Assembly: GCA_037200525.1 (NCBI GenBank)
Contig: JBBCGG010000001.1
Span: 3,018,501-3,082,500 of the forward strand
Length of the DNA: 64,000 bases
Direction of reading: 5' to 3'
Origin: Methylocella sp.
GTDB lineage: Bacteria; Pseudomonadota; Alphaproteobacteria; Rhizobiales; Beijerinckiaceae
Position 1 is the stretch's first letter; every line of letters starts with the position of its first letter. The notes beneath the pieces were generated by a model, which had not been told where the DNA came from, ran no database searches, and worked only from the letters and a program-made list of their open reading frames with translations. Below, in pieces: positions 53,693-63,489 of the stretch. The position numbers and the translations under genes are program-made.

Positions 53693-55624
53693 ATGAAACG
53701 CAAGCCCTTTGCATCCGCCGCTCTGGCTGTGGGCATCTTATCGCTTTTCGCTTTTGGTGCGCTTTGGCGCATCGACGCCGGAGGCGTCCGGAGCTTCTTG
53801 CGCGAAAGCGCTCTCGACCTGCAATTGCCTTATTCGCGCGAGGACGCTTCTCCGCCGATTGTGGTAGTCGACATCGATAGCGAGACCCTGCATCGGTACG
53901 GTCCGTGGCCTTGGAGCCGCGTGCTGCTGGCGCGCATTATCGCGGCGCTCGCCGAGGAGAAGCCGAATGTCGTTGGCCTCGATATTTTGCTGGAGGGCAA
54001 AGACAGGCTTTCTCCTGCATCCGTCGCTCGTATGCTTGCGGCCGAAACCGGGCGCGTCGATCTCGCGACGATCGCTCGTCAATTGACGGACGGCGACGCG
54101 GAACTCGGCCGCGCGCTTGGTCGTACTCAGGGCGTGCTTGGCGCCGTGTTGGCGCAGCAGGCGGCGGCATACCAGGCGCCGGCTCCAATTCTCGTGCGCG
54201 GTGCGCCACAGCTGCCAGACATTTGGGGCGCGGAAGCAACGATTGGGCCGACGGCCGGCCTTGCGGAAGTCGCTGCAGGCATTGGCCTTATCGTCTTCGA
54301 AAACGATGCGGACGGCGTGGCGCGTCGCACGCCGTTGCTGGCGCTTGCTGGAGGCGCCTTGATCGCGGGCTTCGCCGTCGAAACGGTGCGCGTTTCGCGG
54401 GAGGCCTCAGCGCTGATCATTGAGGACGCTCCGGCGCACCTTCGGATAGGCGATCGCATTGCGCCATTGGGGCCAGACGCGACTCTTCGGTTCCGCGCCT
54501 CGCCGCCCGATGTATGGGAACGGCGCACTATTTCAGCCGCGCACGTTCTTGACAGGCATTTTGACGCAACCATGATCAAGAACAGTATTGTTCTTATCGG
54601 CAGCAGCGCCCCCGAAGCTGGTATCTTTCGTCGCACCGCGAAGGCTGAAGCGGCTCCTACCGTCCAAATCGAGGCGGATGCGATTGCGACCCTGATGTCG
54701 GATGAAATTCCGACGCGACCTTATATTCTCGCAGAGATTGAAGTTGTCGGCGCGATATTGCTTGGCCTGCTGTCTGTCGGCGCAGGATCTCGGTTGAGGC
54801 CGGTCCGCGGTTTCTTTGTCGTTGGCGGTCTCCTCGCTGCTTGGATTGTTGTAGCCGCTCTGACGCTGCGCTGGCGCAATCTACTGCTGGATCCGGCTGG
54901 ACCACCGGCGCTGGCTGCGCTAATATTCATCCTGTCCGCGCTGACCTCCGCCGTCGAAATAGACCGCCGCGAGCGACGATTGCGCGACCGCTTCGAACAG
55001 CATCTCGCGCCCGCCGTAGTGGCGCGCATTCTTTCGAATCCTCGCGCGGTGCGTCTTGAAGGCGAGACGCGTGAGGTCACGGCGATGTTTACCGACATTG
55101 AGGGCTCCACTGCTATGACTGAGCGCGCTCAGCCGCGCGATCTCATCGCCCTCCTTGACGCTTATTTTCAGATGCTCGTCGACGTCATCGTTGATCACGG
55201 CGGCATGGTCGACAAGATCGTCGGCGATGCAATTCACGCGCTGTTCAACGCACCCCTCGATCTGCCCGACCATCCACAGCGGGCAGTTGAATGCGCTCTC
55301 GCGCTGAGCGAAGCCTGCGCGGCGTTTCGTGAACGCCCGTTGGCGCGAGCGCTTGGCCTCGGCCAAACGCGCATCGGCGTCGAAACCGGCCTGGCAATTG
55401 TGGGCGACGTGGGGGGAAAGCGCAAACTAGATTATACGGCGCATGGAACGGCGATCAACACTGCGGCCCGCCTCGAAGCGGCTAATAAGGAGCTGGGGAC
55501 GACCATCTGCATAGGCCCCGTTGCAGCCGCGCGGCTCGCCCCGGGAACCGTGCGGTCGGTGGGCAAGCTGATGGTCAGGGGCCGCAGCGAGACGCTCGAG
55601 GTCTTCGAACCCATTCGTCAGTAG
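53693..55624 (+). CDS. CHASE2-domain adenylate/guanylate cyclase
   Basis: This 643-residue membrane protein has one N-terminal helix, then a periplasmic CHASE2 sensor (residues about 30-330; PIVVVDIDSETLHRYGPWPW, NVVGLDILLE, NSIVLIGSSAPEAGI). Two or three membrane helices (about 345-420) and a class III cyclase domain (about 460-640) follow. Metal-binding Asp residues are in MFTDIEGSTAM and DKIVGDAIHALFN, and the catalytic Asn-Arg pair is in GTAINTAARLEAANKE. It makes cAMP (less likely cGMP) in response to an extracytoplasmic signal. Its 3' end overlaps the convergent FecR-domain gene by 7 bp. Confidence 0.93.
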   Translation: MKRKPFASAALAVGILSLFAFGALWRIDAGGVRSFLRESALDLQLPYSREDASPPIVVVDIDSETLHRYGPWPWSRVLLARIIAALAEEKPNVVGLDILLEGKDRLSPASVARMLAAETGRVDLATIARQLTDGDAELGRALGRTQGVLGAVLAQQAAAYQAPAPILVRGAPQLPDIWGAEATIGPTAGLAEVAAGIGLIVFENDADGVARRTPLLALAGGALIAGFAVETVRVSREASALIIEDAPAHLRIGDRIAPLGPDATLRFRASPPDVWERRTISAAHVLDRHFDATMIKNSIVLIGSSAPEAGIFRRTAKAEAAPTVQIEADAIATLMSDEIPTRPYILAEIEVVGAILLGLLSVGAGSRLRPVRGFFVVGGLLAAWIVVAALTLRWRNLLLDPAGPPALAALIFILSALTSAVEIDRRERRLRDRFEQHLAPAVVARILSNPRAVRLEGETREVTAMFTDIEGSTAMTERAQPRDLIALLDAYFQMLVDVIVDHGGMVDKIVGDAIHALFNAPLDLPDHPQRAVECALALSEACAAFRERPLARALGLGQTRIGVETGLAIVGDVGGKRKLDYTAHGTAINTAARLEAANKELGTTICIGPVAAARLAPGTVRSVGKLMVRGRSETLEVFEPIRQ

Positions 55625-56247
55625 GCGCTTCGCAGAGCGTCGACCGCGCGTTGGGACGCCCAAAGCCGTGGCGCTGTGGGTTTGTCGCCGGGCTGTCGGA
55701 CGTCCGATCCCTCGCCCGCGGTGAGCCGCACCGTTGCGCCGCCCGCAGTGAAATCCACAACACCGCGCTCGACGAAAACGCCGAAGACCCCGTTGCTAGG
55801 TCCGGCGAAGAAGCGCGTCCCGCGCAATGCAATCACGCCGAATGGCGAATGAACACGCAGGTTCATGGGGGGCGATCTTTCGTCCCGGTCGATCACCAAT
55901 GGCCCGGAATCAAATCTAAGTTCGCCGCCAGTTTCCGCAAGAAACTTGTCTACGCGAAGACGCACGCTCGCGCCCAGATGTACGCGGGTCGCCGAGCCAA
56001 GCAGCATGATGAGGCGCGCCGTATCGCTAGTGCTGATGAGATCGCCGACGAAAATATCGGCTCCCGTAACGAGCGAGCGCCTTACGCCAAGCGCCTCGGC
56101 GTTCGCATCGCCGATGGAACTTTCTACAGAACCAACAGCGTCAGCCGCGAAAGCAGTCGATCCGACGGCAACGGCGCAAGCAAGACTCCCCATAAGGGTG
56201 CGGCGATCGGTTAGCAATAATGCTGGATGTTGCAGCGATAGGTCCAT
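55618..56247 (-). CDS. FecR-domain protein, probably exported
   Basis: This 209-residue protein has a likely Tat/Sec-type N-terminus (TDRRTLMGSLACAVAVGSTA) and a FecR domain (GADIFVGDLISTSDTARLIM, SATRVHLGASVRLRVDKFLA, VHSPFGVIALRGTRFFAGPS). FecR-domain proteins next to CHASE2 cyclases recur in alphaproteobacteria and may form a ligand or sensor partner in the periplasm. The start at 56247 gives the export signal; the frame is open further upstream. It converges on and overlaps the cyclase gene. Confidence 0.87.
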   Translation of the reverse strand: MDLSLQHPALLLTDRRTLMGSLACAVAVGSTAFAADAVGSVESSIGDANAEALGVRRSLVTGADIFVGDLISTSDTARLIMLLGSATRVHLGASVRLRVDKFLAETGGELRFDSGPLVIDRDERSPPMNLRVHSPFGVIALRGTRFFAGPSNGVFGVFVERGVVDFTAGGATVRLTAGEGSDVRQPGDKPTAPRLWASQRAVDALRSAY

Positions 56248-56931
56248 AGGGAACACTTCCACCAAATTTTGGCCGGGGTTACCGCACGTCCGCACACAAG
56301 AAATATCGGTGCGCCGAGAATGCATCGACCCCGGCAGACTCGCCCAGAGAAGCAATTTTGACTCAGATCAAGCGGGGATTTCCATCTCGGCTTCTGGCCG
56401 GTTTGTAACTCCATAGAAAAATCATCTAGCGCCTTCAAGGGCCAAAGCTAGTCGGATGGAACTACAACTTGATGACCGTCCGGTGCGAAACGGTTACATT
56501 TGCAATTGTGATGAATATAGCCTGTCCGACTATTTGATGGCTCTGGCGACGGCGCTCGATATCCGGGCCAAGAACCTCGGCGGACTGATGCTCGGCCGAT
56601 CATTTCATTTTTCTGGTCCTGCTGGTGGATCGACCTGCGGGGCAGCGAAACCGAGAGCGGCCGGCCCGATATGCGTTTGCTGCCGGATTTCTCACCGCGG
56701 CTTTCGAGCGATATCTGCTGAAAGCGAGGCCTTTTCTCTTTGCCTGCCGCAATGTGCAAGAGGCCATTCCTGTTTCGAATGATGAGAGTTTAGAACTCGT
56801 CAATCTCTCTCGACCACTGTGGATGTCACGCTGGTGAAGCTCGGACCGCTAGCGGCCCCCGGTATGAAGGCGCGGAACAGATCCAAGCCCCCGGCTGGAG
56901 GTGAAACAGCGCCGTTCGTTCACGCCCAACG
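56248..56931. other. Stretch without a recognisable gene
   Basis: About 680 bp. Overlapping frames around 56456-56837 give hydrophobic or arginine-rich translations (for example RYAFAAGFLTAAFERYLLKA) but none resembles a known protein or has a good ribosome-binding site. Possibly a remnant of a membrane-protein gene. Confidence 0.35.
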
Positions 56932-58545
56932 TCATGCCTTGTACATCTTGCGGTAGTCGAGATGGGTGTGGAACCAGTACTCGTAGCCCTTCACGTTTTT
57001 CTGCATCGCGACGTCCAAGAAGAGCCGCGCGAGCGGGATGCGCGGTAGGTCCCCCATGACGATGTCATTCATCTTTACCAGATCGGCATCGTATTTAGCC
57101 GCATCGCCCTCGAATCGCGCCGCGTCGATCAAGGCGTCAAGCGCCGGATTGATGTAGTTAGCGGTGTCGAACACCGAATTGTTTTTGCCGTCGAAGTTCC
57201 AGAAAAAGAAGTATTCTGGTGTCACCAGCCAGCCATAAAATTCGGTGATCGCCATCGGCATAGTCTTGGAGGCCATCTGCGCGAACCAATTGGCGCCCGG
57301 CACCTTCTCTATTGTGACCTCAACGTCGATCTTGGCGAGAGATTCCTGCATCAGCAGCGCGATCGGTTCGCGCGTTGTCGCCTGACTGAGATCGTAGGAG
57401 ATTGTGGTCTTGAAACCGTTCGGGTACCCGGCCTCGGTCAGGAGTTGCTTCGCCTTCGCAAGGTCGGTGGTGTAGTGCGATTGGACCGGCCATGCAGGCG
57501 GATAAGGTTTGTCCGCCGCGTCGCCGAACATCGGCACGCAGCGATTGTAGAGCGCGGCGTCGATGATCGACTGATAAGGCGTCGCCCAGGCAATCGCCTG
57601 CCGCACCTTAGGATTGTCAAAGGGCTTCATCTGCGTGTTCATGTCGATGAAGAGAAGGTCATTCTGCACCGGAGTGCCAATCACGTTCAGGGCGCCCGCC
57701 TTGGCGAGTTCGGCATAATCCTTTGGCGGCAGGCCGACTGAGATATCTACATCGCCTTTCTCCAGCAGCGCGCGGCGGGTGCCCGGGGAGGGAATCTGCC
57801 GATATATCACCCGTGCGAGCTGCGGCTTTGGCCCGGAAACCCAATTATCAAAGCGGGTGAACACGATCTCGGTGCCCGGTTTCCAGCTCGCCACCTTGAA
57901 CGCGCCGCCGCCGGCGTCATTGTGCTGCACCCAATCCAGCGCCCATGGGTCGGACGCCGTCGCGTGCGCCTTGGCGAGCTTGGAATTGATGATGATCGGG
58001 ATTGGCACAACCAGGTCCGGCATGGTGAGCTTGTTCGGTTGGTCGAAAGTGATCTTGAACGTGGACTCATCGACCACTGAGAACTGATCGGTCTTGGTCA
58101 TTGAACCCGGCGCCGTCTGCACGGTCGCGAAGCCGCCAACCGAAACGGCGCGGTCGAATGACCACTTTACGTCGTCGGCGGTCACCTTGGCGCCATCGTG
58201 GAAGGTGGCGTCGCGCCGCAGATGGAATACGATGGTCTGGCCGCCGTCGGCGATGTCCCAGCTCTCGGCCAGTTCTGGCTTCATCACCGACACGTCGTAG
58301 CCAGTGGCTCCATTCTCCATCGTCTTGACGCCATGAGTCACCAAGCGGTCATAGACGTTCCAGGCGACCAATCGAGTGTAGTCGTTGGCGGTCGGCCCGT
58401 GAGTGTCGAGCGAGTTCGGCCCCTGCTCGCCGACAACGACGAGCACGTCGTTTGGCGTCGCGGCATGGCTGAGGCCGGGCAGGGACAGCGCGAGCGGAGT
58501 AAGTATCGTGCCGCTCAAAAGAGAACGGCGGCTGATCAGCGTCAT
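56932..58545 (-). CDS. Peptide-type ABC transporter substrate-binding protein
   Basis: A 537-residue SBP_bac_5 protein. It has a twin-arginine-like or Sec signal (MTLISRRSLLSGTILTPLAL; RR at 6-7, cleavage near SHA) and the family's conserved PELAESWDIADGGQTIVFHL, FHDGAKVTADDVKWSFDRA and ARFEGDAAKYDADLVKMND segments. It would capture peptides, opines or similar ligands in the periplasm. It is the last gene of an operon transcribed leftward from dppB, and it is intact although the transporter core is broken. Confidence 0.9.
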   Translation of the reverse strand: MTLISRRSLLSGTILTPLALSLPGLSHAATPNDVLVVVGEQGPNSLDTHGPTANDYTRLVAWNVYDRLVTHGVKTMENGATGYDVSVMKPELAESWDIADGGQTIVFHLRRDATFHDGAKVTADDVKWSFDRAVSVGGFATVQTAPGSMTKTDQFSVVDESTFKITFDQPNKLTMPDLVVPIPIIINSKLAKAHATASDPWALDWVQHNDAGGGAFKVASWKPGTEIVFTRFDNWVSGPKPQLARVIYRQIPSPGTRRALLEKGDVDISVGLPPKDYAELAKAGALNVIGTPVQNDLLFIDMNTQMKPFDNPKVRQAIAWATPYQSIIDAALYNRCVPMFGDAADKPYPPAWPVQSHYTTDLAKAKQLLTEAGYPNGFKTTISYDLSQATTREPIALLMQESLAKIDVEVTIEKVPGANWFAQMASKTMPMAITEFYGWLVTPEYFFFWNFDGKNNSVFDTANYINPALDALIDAARFEGDAAKYDADLVKMNDIVMGDLPRIPLARLFLDVAMQKNVKGYEYWFHTHLDYRKMYKA

Positions 58546-58575
58546 GATTTGTCTCCGGACGTGAAAGGAATGCGG

Positions 58576-60039
58576 TCAGTGGGCGGCGGCGCCGGGCAGC
58601 GGGGGCCACCGATCGCGCCATGGCCGCGCCGCCTCAAAGGCGGCGCAGGCTTGCAACACTCCTTGATCATCCAGATGGCGGCCGACGATCTGCAGCCCAA
58701 CCGGCAGTCCATCCGCGGTGAACCCCGCGGGCACGGAGGCGGCGGGCTGGCCGGTCATGTTGATCGGAAAGGTAAAGCAAAGCCACTGAGTGTTGCCGAC
58801 CATGCGCCCATCGATGATCTCCGGCCCCTGCATATGCACCGGGAACGGCGGCGCCGCGAGAGTTGGGGTCAGCAGCAGGTCATAGCGCTGCATGAAGCGC
58901 CACATGCGGTTGCATAGCGCCTTGCGGGCGGTGATCGCGTCGGTGAACTCCTCTGCGGTCCAATTCCGATCGAGAAATGCGACGAGGTGCGGCGACATCT
59001 CATGCCGATGCGGCGCCGCCATCGCCCGCAGGCCGCGCAGATCAGTCTCGAGCGCGACCAAGCTCCAAAATGTCTCATACGGATCAGTCCAGCCTGGGTC
59101 GGCCTGCTCGACATCGCAGCCAAGCTCAGTCTCGAAGACCCGCACCGCCTCACCCACCACGCGGCGCACCTCAGGATCCACCGCGGCGTATCCCCAGTCC
59201 GCACTGTAGGCGACGCGCTTCCCCTTGAAATCCCCGGCGCGCGCGGCGTCCAGCCAGCTGAAATCGGCCGTCGGCAGCGAATGGCGGTCGCGTGGGTCGG
59301 GGCCGGCGATCACGTCGAGCATCAGCGCGGAATCGGCCACCGTCCGGCTCATCGGGCCTATATGCTCGAGGCCCTCCCAGCTTGATACGCCGGGATAGCG
59401 TTCGTCCCGGCAGCCCGGATACAAAGGCACTCGGCCCATCGACGCCTTCACTCCCACCAGCCCGCAATGCGCGGCCGGGATGCGCACCGAGCCGCCGCCG
59501 TCGCTGCCGATGGCGAAGGGCGTCACTCCGGCGGCGACCGAGGCGCCGGATCCGGCGCTGCTGCCGCCCGGAGTGAGAGCGAGATTCCAGGGATTGCGCG
59601 TGGTCGGGGCGATGGGGCTGTGGCCGACGCCGCTATAGCCGAACTCCGGCACATTGGTCTTGCCGACAATCACCGCCCCGGCCGCCTTCAGCCGTTCGAC
59701 CACGATGTCGTCCTCATCGGGCGTGAAGTTGCGGTAGAGCGGCGAGCCCATGGCGGTCCGAAGATCCTTGGTCGCAACCAGGTCCTTAATCCCGACCGGC
59801 ACGCCGGCCAATGGACCTACCTCCTCGCCGGCCATGATCTTCGCCTCGATCGTCCGCGCCGTCGCGCGCGCAAGATCCGGGGCCGGCGTGCAGAAGGCGT
59901 GCAGATGCGGTTCCGTCGCCTCCATGCGAGCAAGCGCCGCCTCGGTTACCTCCACGGCGGACAGCTCGCGCGTTCGAATGCGCCGAGCCAGGGTGACGGC
60001 GTCGAGTTGGCAGATCTCGGCGGCGACGTTGGATTTCAT
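58576..60039 (-). CDS. Amidase signature family enzyme
   Basis: A 487-residue amidase with the Ser-cisSer-Lys triad: K85 in GVPVGIKDLV, S160 in TPGGSSAGSG and S184 in IGSDGGGSVRIPA. Family members hydrolyse C-N bonds of amides (aryl-acylamidase, GatA-like and others). There is no gatB or gatC, so it is not the tRNA amidotransferase. It lies between the ABC ATPase genes and the binding protein, and so probably acts on the imported compound. The frame is complete; ATG at 60039. Confidence 0.92.
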   Translation of the reverse strand: MKSNVAAEICQLDAVTLARRIRTRELSAVEVTEAALARMEATEPHLHAFCTPAPDLARATARTIEAKIMAGEEVGPLAGVPVGIKDLVATKDLRTAMGSPLYRNFTPDEDDIVVERLKAAGAVIVGKTNVPEFGYSGVGHSPIAPTTRNPWNLALTPGGSSAGSGASVAAGVTPFAIGSDGGGSVRIPAAHCGLVGVKASMGRVPLYPGCRDERYPGVSSWEGLEHIGPMSRTVADSALMLDVIAGPDPRDRHSLPTADFSWLDAARAGDFKGKRVAYSADWGYAAVDPEVRRVVGEAVRVFETELGCDVEQADPGWTDPYETFWSLVALETDLRGLRAMAAPHRHEMSPHLVAFLDRNWTAEEFTDAITARKALCNRMWRFMQRYDLLLTPTLAAPPFPVHMQGPEIIDGRMVGNTQWLCFTFPINMTGQPAASVPAGFTADGLPVGLQIVGRHLDDQGVLQACAAFEAARPWRDRWPPLPGAAAH

Positions 60040-60052
60040 ATGGCGGCTCCTT

Positions 60053-60808
60053 CTAATGGGCTGGTCGCGCCGCTGGCGCGGAGCCGGCGGCGACAAAGGC
60101 GGTCTCTTCTGCAAAGTGGCAGGCGACGAGGTGGTCGGGCGTGGTCGGGAGCAGCAACGGCATCCGCTCGGCGCACACCGCCTCCTGGCGCGGGCAGCGT
60201 CCCTCGAAGCGGCAGACATGCGGGGACGGGTCGATCGGGCTGCGCGCCGATCCGTCGGGCCGCAAGGGCCACTCTCCCCGCCGGGCAGGGTCGGGTATCG
60301 AGGCAAGCAGCGACCTCGTGTAGGGGTGGCGGGGATCGCGGAACAGCTCGGCCGCTGGCGCCTGCTCGACGATCCGACCGAGGTACATTACAGCGATGCG
60401 GCTGCAGAGCAGGCTGACCACGTTCAGGTCGTGCGAGACGAACAGGTAGCTCATGCCGAGCCGCGTCCGCAGGTCGGCGACGGCGTCAAACACTGTCAGC
60501 GCGGGGTTGAGGCTCTCGGTGGGGTCCTGGAACACGCTCTGGATGCGGGCGCGGGCCGGGCTGCGCACGAAACGGTCGAGAGGGATCGGCGCGATGTCCC
60601 GACCATCGAACACAATCGCTCCCTCGCTCGGTTCGATCAGTCGCGCCAGCAGGCGGACCAGGGTCGACTTGCCGCAGCCCGACTCGCCGACCAGACCGAG
60701 GCTCTCGCCACGCCCGATCTTCAGATCTACGCCGTCTACAGCGTGCAACAGCCCATGGCGGGTAGGGTAGCGTTTAGCCAAGCCAATCGTCTCCAGCAGA
60801 GCGCTCAA
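60053..60808 (-). pseudogene. OppF/DppF-type ABC ATPase with in-frame deletion of the catalytic core
   Basis: A 251-codon frame starting at a TTG (60808) that overlaps the dppD stop. Walker A (GESGCGKST) and the Q-loop ([13 protein letters not shown]) are present. Then TVFDAVAD joins directly to [20 protein letters not shown]. About 75-80 residues that should include the LSGGQ signature and Walker B are missing, without loss of frame. The H-loop and the oligopeptide C-terminal domain (RCPRQEAVCAERMP) remain. The protein cannot hydrolyse ATP. Confidence 0.82.
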
Positions 60809-61847
60809 AGCGGGTTCCAGCAGCGCACGAGATGGCCGTCTTCCACCATCTGCGACGGCAGCGGCGCGGCGCCGCAACGCGCATCGAAGCGGTCGCAGCG
60901 GTGCAGGAAGCGACACGGAGGCAACGCCTGCCGCAAATCGGGCAGATTTCCGGCACGGAGGCGAGATCCTCGATTCGCATGCCGACGGCGGGAGTCGCGC
61001 CCATCAGCCGCGCAGTGTACGGGTGAGCGGCGCGGCGCAACAACCGCTCGGCGGGCGCCGCCTCCACCAAGTGTCCGGCGTGCATCACCACGATGCGGTC
61101 GCAGTACTCTCCGGCCAGCGCCAAATTGTGAGTAATCAATAGCACAGAGGCTCCGAGCGCCCTCACTTGGTCGCGGATCAGATCCATAACCGCGGCCTGG
61201 GTAGTGACGTCGAGCCCGGTTGGCTCGTCTGCGATTAGCAGGGAGGGCGAGCAGGCCAGCGCCATCGCGATCATTACCCGCTGGCAAAGGCCGCCGGACA
61301 GCTCGAACGGATACGCATAGAAGCGGCGCTCCGGGTCCGGGATACGCACCCGCCGCAGAGCCTCGACTGCTGCGGCCTGCGCCGCCCGCCGACTGACGTT
61401 ACCGTGCCTCAGAAGTACGTCCTCCACCTGACGGCCGATGCGCCTGATCGGATTCAGCGCCGTCCGCGGGCTCTGAAAGACCATCGAAATCTCCCGGCCC
61501 AACATGCTCGAGAGTCGAGCCGGCGTCTTCCGCAGCATGTCGCGGCCGGAGAACTCGATCCGGCCAGAACGAACGAGGCCCGCCGCATCGGTGAGCCCCA
61601 TAATGGCGTAGGCCAGCACAGACTTGCCTGACCCGCTTTCGCCGACCATGCCGACAATTTCGCCGCGGGAGATGTCAAGCGAGACGGAGTCGAGAGCATG
61701 GACGGCGCCCTCGCGGATGCGAAAATCGAGGGTGAAGTCCTCGATCCGCAGCAATGGCCGCGCACCCTCCTTCGTCAGCTGCTCCGCAGCCTCGGATCGG
61801 AGCGGATTGGCGCGGGCGGCTATATGCGTCGCGGTGGGCGCGTTCAT
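60805..61847 (-). pseudogene. OppD/DppD-type ABC ATPase, frameshift near the 3' end
   Basis: ATG 61847 overlaps the dppC stop. Walker A (GESGSGKS), signature (LSGGLCQRV), Walker B (LLIADEP) and the H-loop (ITHNLAL) are all present. After DLASVP the conserved tail with its cysteines (NLPDLRQALPPCRFLHRCDR, ending CWNPL at 60805) is one frame away, so a base is missing near 60955. The ATPase core is unaffected, but the C-terminal oligopeptide domain is scrambled. Confidence 0.8.
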
Positions 61848-62690
61848 GTGCGCTTCCGTGGATCGAAGAGATCGCGCAATCCATCGCCGAGCAGGTTGAA
61901 ACAGAACACCGTCAGCACCAGCGCGGCGCCCGGAAACATAAAGGTCCACCACTCGCCGGAGATGATGTAGCTTGCCCCTTCAGATACCATGATCCCCCAT
62001 TCCGGCGTCGGCGGACGTACGCCGAGGCCGATGAACGACAGGCCGGCGGCGTTGAGGATCGCCCAGCCCATATTGAGCGAGGCCTGCACCATCATCGTCG
62101 GCAGGATGTTGCGCATGATATGGCCAGACAGGATTCACCGCACCATTGCCGCCCATCCGAGCGGTCTCGCATAGGCGAGATCACGCCGCACGTTGACCTC
62201 GGCGCGCGCGAACCGGCCGTAGAAAGGCAAGTTGATTATTGCGGTTGCAATGATGATGTTCAGCACGCTGTTGCCGAGCGCGGCGACGATCCCCATCGCC
62301 AATACGAAAAGCGGGAACGCCATGATTGTGTCCATCAGCCGCCCGAATAGGGCATCGACCCAGCCACCGGCGTAGCCCGCCACCGCGCCGAGCGACGCGC
62401 CGATGGCAAACGATATGGCGACAGCCGACACCGCCATGCCAAGGTCGATCCGCGACGCGACGACCACGCGGCTTAGGATATCTCGGCCGAGCGCATCCGT
62501 GCCGAACAAATGCGCCAATGATGGCGGCTGCAGTCGCGCTGCAGCGTCCGTTAACAGCGGATTATAGGGCGCCAGCACTGGCCCTAGCGCGGCGCAGATC
62601 AGCAGCAGACAAAAAAGGCCGCACGCCACGAGCGTCAGCCGGTTGTTTGCGAGCGTGTAGCGGCTCGCGCGCAGCAGGGCGATTGTAGCG
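61844..62690 (-). pseudogene. OppC/DppC-type permease with an in-frame stop
   Basis: The frame covers RASRYTLANNRLTLVACGLF, LFGTDALGRDILSRVVVASR, then the permease EAA region (AEVNVRRDLAYARPLGWAAM). A TGA (62137-62135) interrupts it, and the same frame resumes with ILSGHIMRNILPTMMVQASL through GLSFIGLGVRPPTPEWGIMV to 61844. Family members usually have Arg here, so CGA to TGA fits. The N-terminal start is lost at the junction with dppB near 62690. Confidence 0.8.
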
Positions 62691-62991
62691 AGGCAGGCAA
62701 GCGCTGAAGCAAGTCGGTCAGAACTGGCTGCCCCGTAGTGAGCGACTGGCCAAGATCCCCATGCGCCAGGTCCTGCACATAGGCCAGGAATTGCACCGGA
62801 AGGCTGCGGTCCAAACCGAGATGCGCCCGCACCTGCGCGACAGAGTCCGCGTTGGCCGCAGGCCCGGCGAACAGCACCGCCGGATCGCCAGGCAGCGCAT
62901 GGGAAATGAGAAACGTGATGACGATGACGCCTGCCGAGCTCGGCCCCGCGCTCAGCAGGCGCCTGAATGCAACGCGCAACGGTTGAAGCAA
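62690..62991 (-). pseudogene. OppB/DppB-type permease, 5' third only
   Basis: About 101 codons from a TTG at 62991: a first helix (SAGVIVITFLISHALPGDPA), then the periplasmic loop (VRAHLGLDRSLPVQFLAYVQ, DLAHGDLGQSLTTGQPVLTD). After LLQRLPAS the sequence runs straight into the dppC coding region in another frame. Roughly 200 codons, including the whole EAA-loop permease core, are deleted. Confidence 0.8.
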
Positions 62992-63489
62992 TTCGTATCT
63001 CCGGCGACCCGTCGCGGCGTTGCCGTGCCTTCAGTAGTCTGAATATGCACGGCGCATGCCACGACGCAGTCCGCGCCAGTCCACGTGGAGAGTTGCTCAT
63101 CGCAATGATCGGCCGCGCCCCGCCCGACCCAGATGCCGTGCTGCACGGAGCCGGGCGCAGCGCTAAGTGAAGGTCATGAATGCTGGATTGTGGTTGATCA
63201 CATCACCGCATTGTGACCGGAACGAAGAGCGCCGGTTGCCGGAGTTCTCCGTCGACAACTTAAGTCTCGGCAACGAATCTACCGATAAGGTGTCGATTTA
63301 GCGCCAATGCTGGCGCCGCGCAGGAGGCGGCTGACACACTGCAGATCCTGACAGCCCATAAATGGAGCCAGTCTGATCAAACGGTATACAATGCGCTTAC
63401 GTCGCGCGCTTCGTTATCCCGCGGAGTGCCAAATCGCATCGGTATCGCATGCGGCTATTCCAGCAATCACGCCGCCGCGATCAAGATGG
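62992..63489. other. Stretch without an intact gene
   Basis: No intact gene. On the plus strand a frame around 63345-63500 reads LQILTAHKWSQSDQTVYNAL and RIGIACGYSSNHAAAIKMV. It hints at a decayed helix-turn-helix protein, but it has no start and is soon lost. Confidence 0.35.

Noticed and set aside
56456-56782. 108-codon ORF in the 56.2-56.9 kb gap
   Set aside because: The translation changes character along its length, has no ribosome-binding site and resembles no known protein; competing frames are equally long.
59750-61135. 461-codon plus-strand ORF opposite the amidase/ABC genes
   Set aside because: The minus-strand frames carry clear ABC ATPase and amidase motifs; this frame is arginine/alanine-rich noise.
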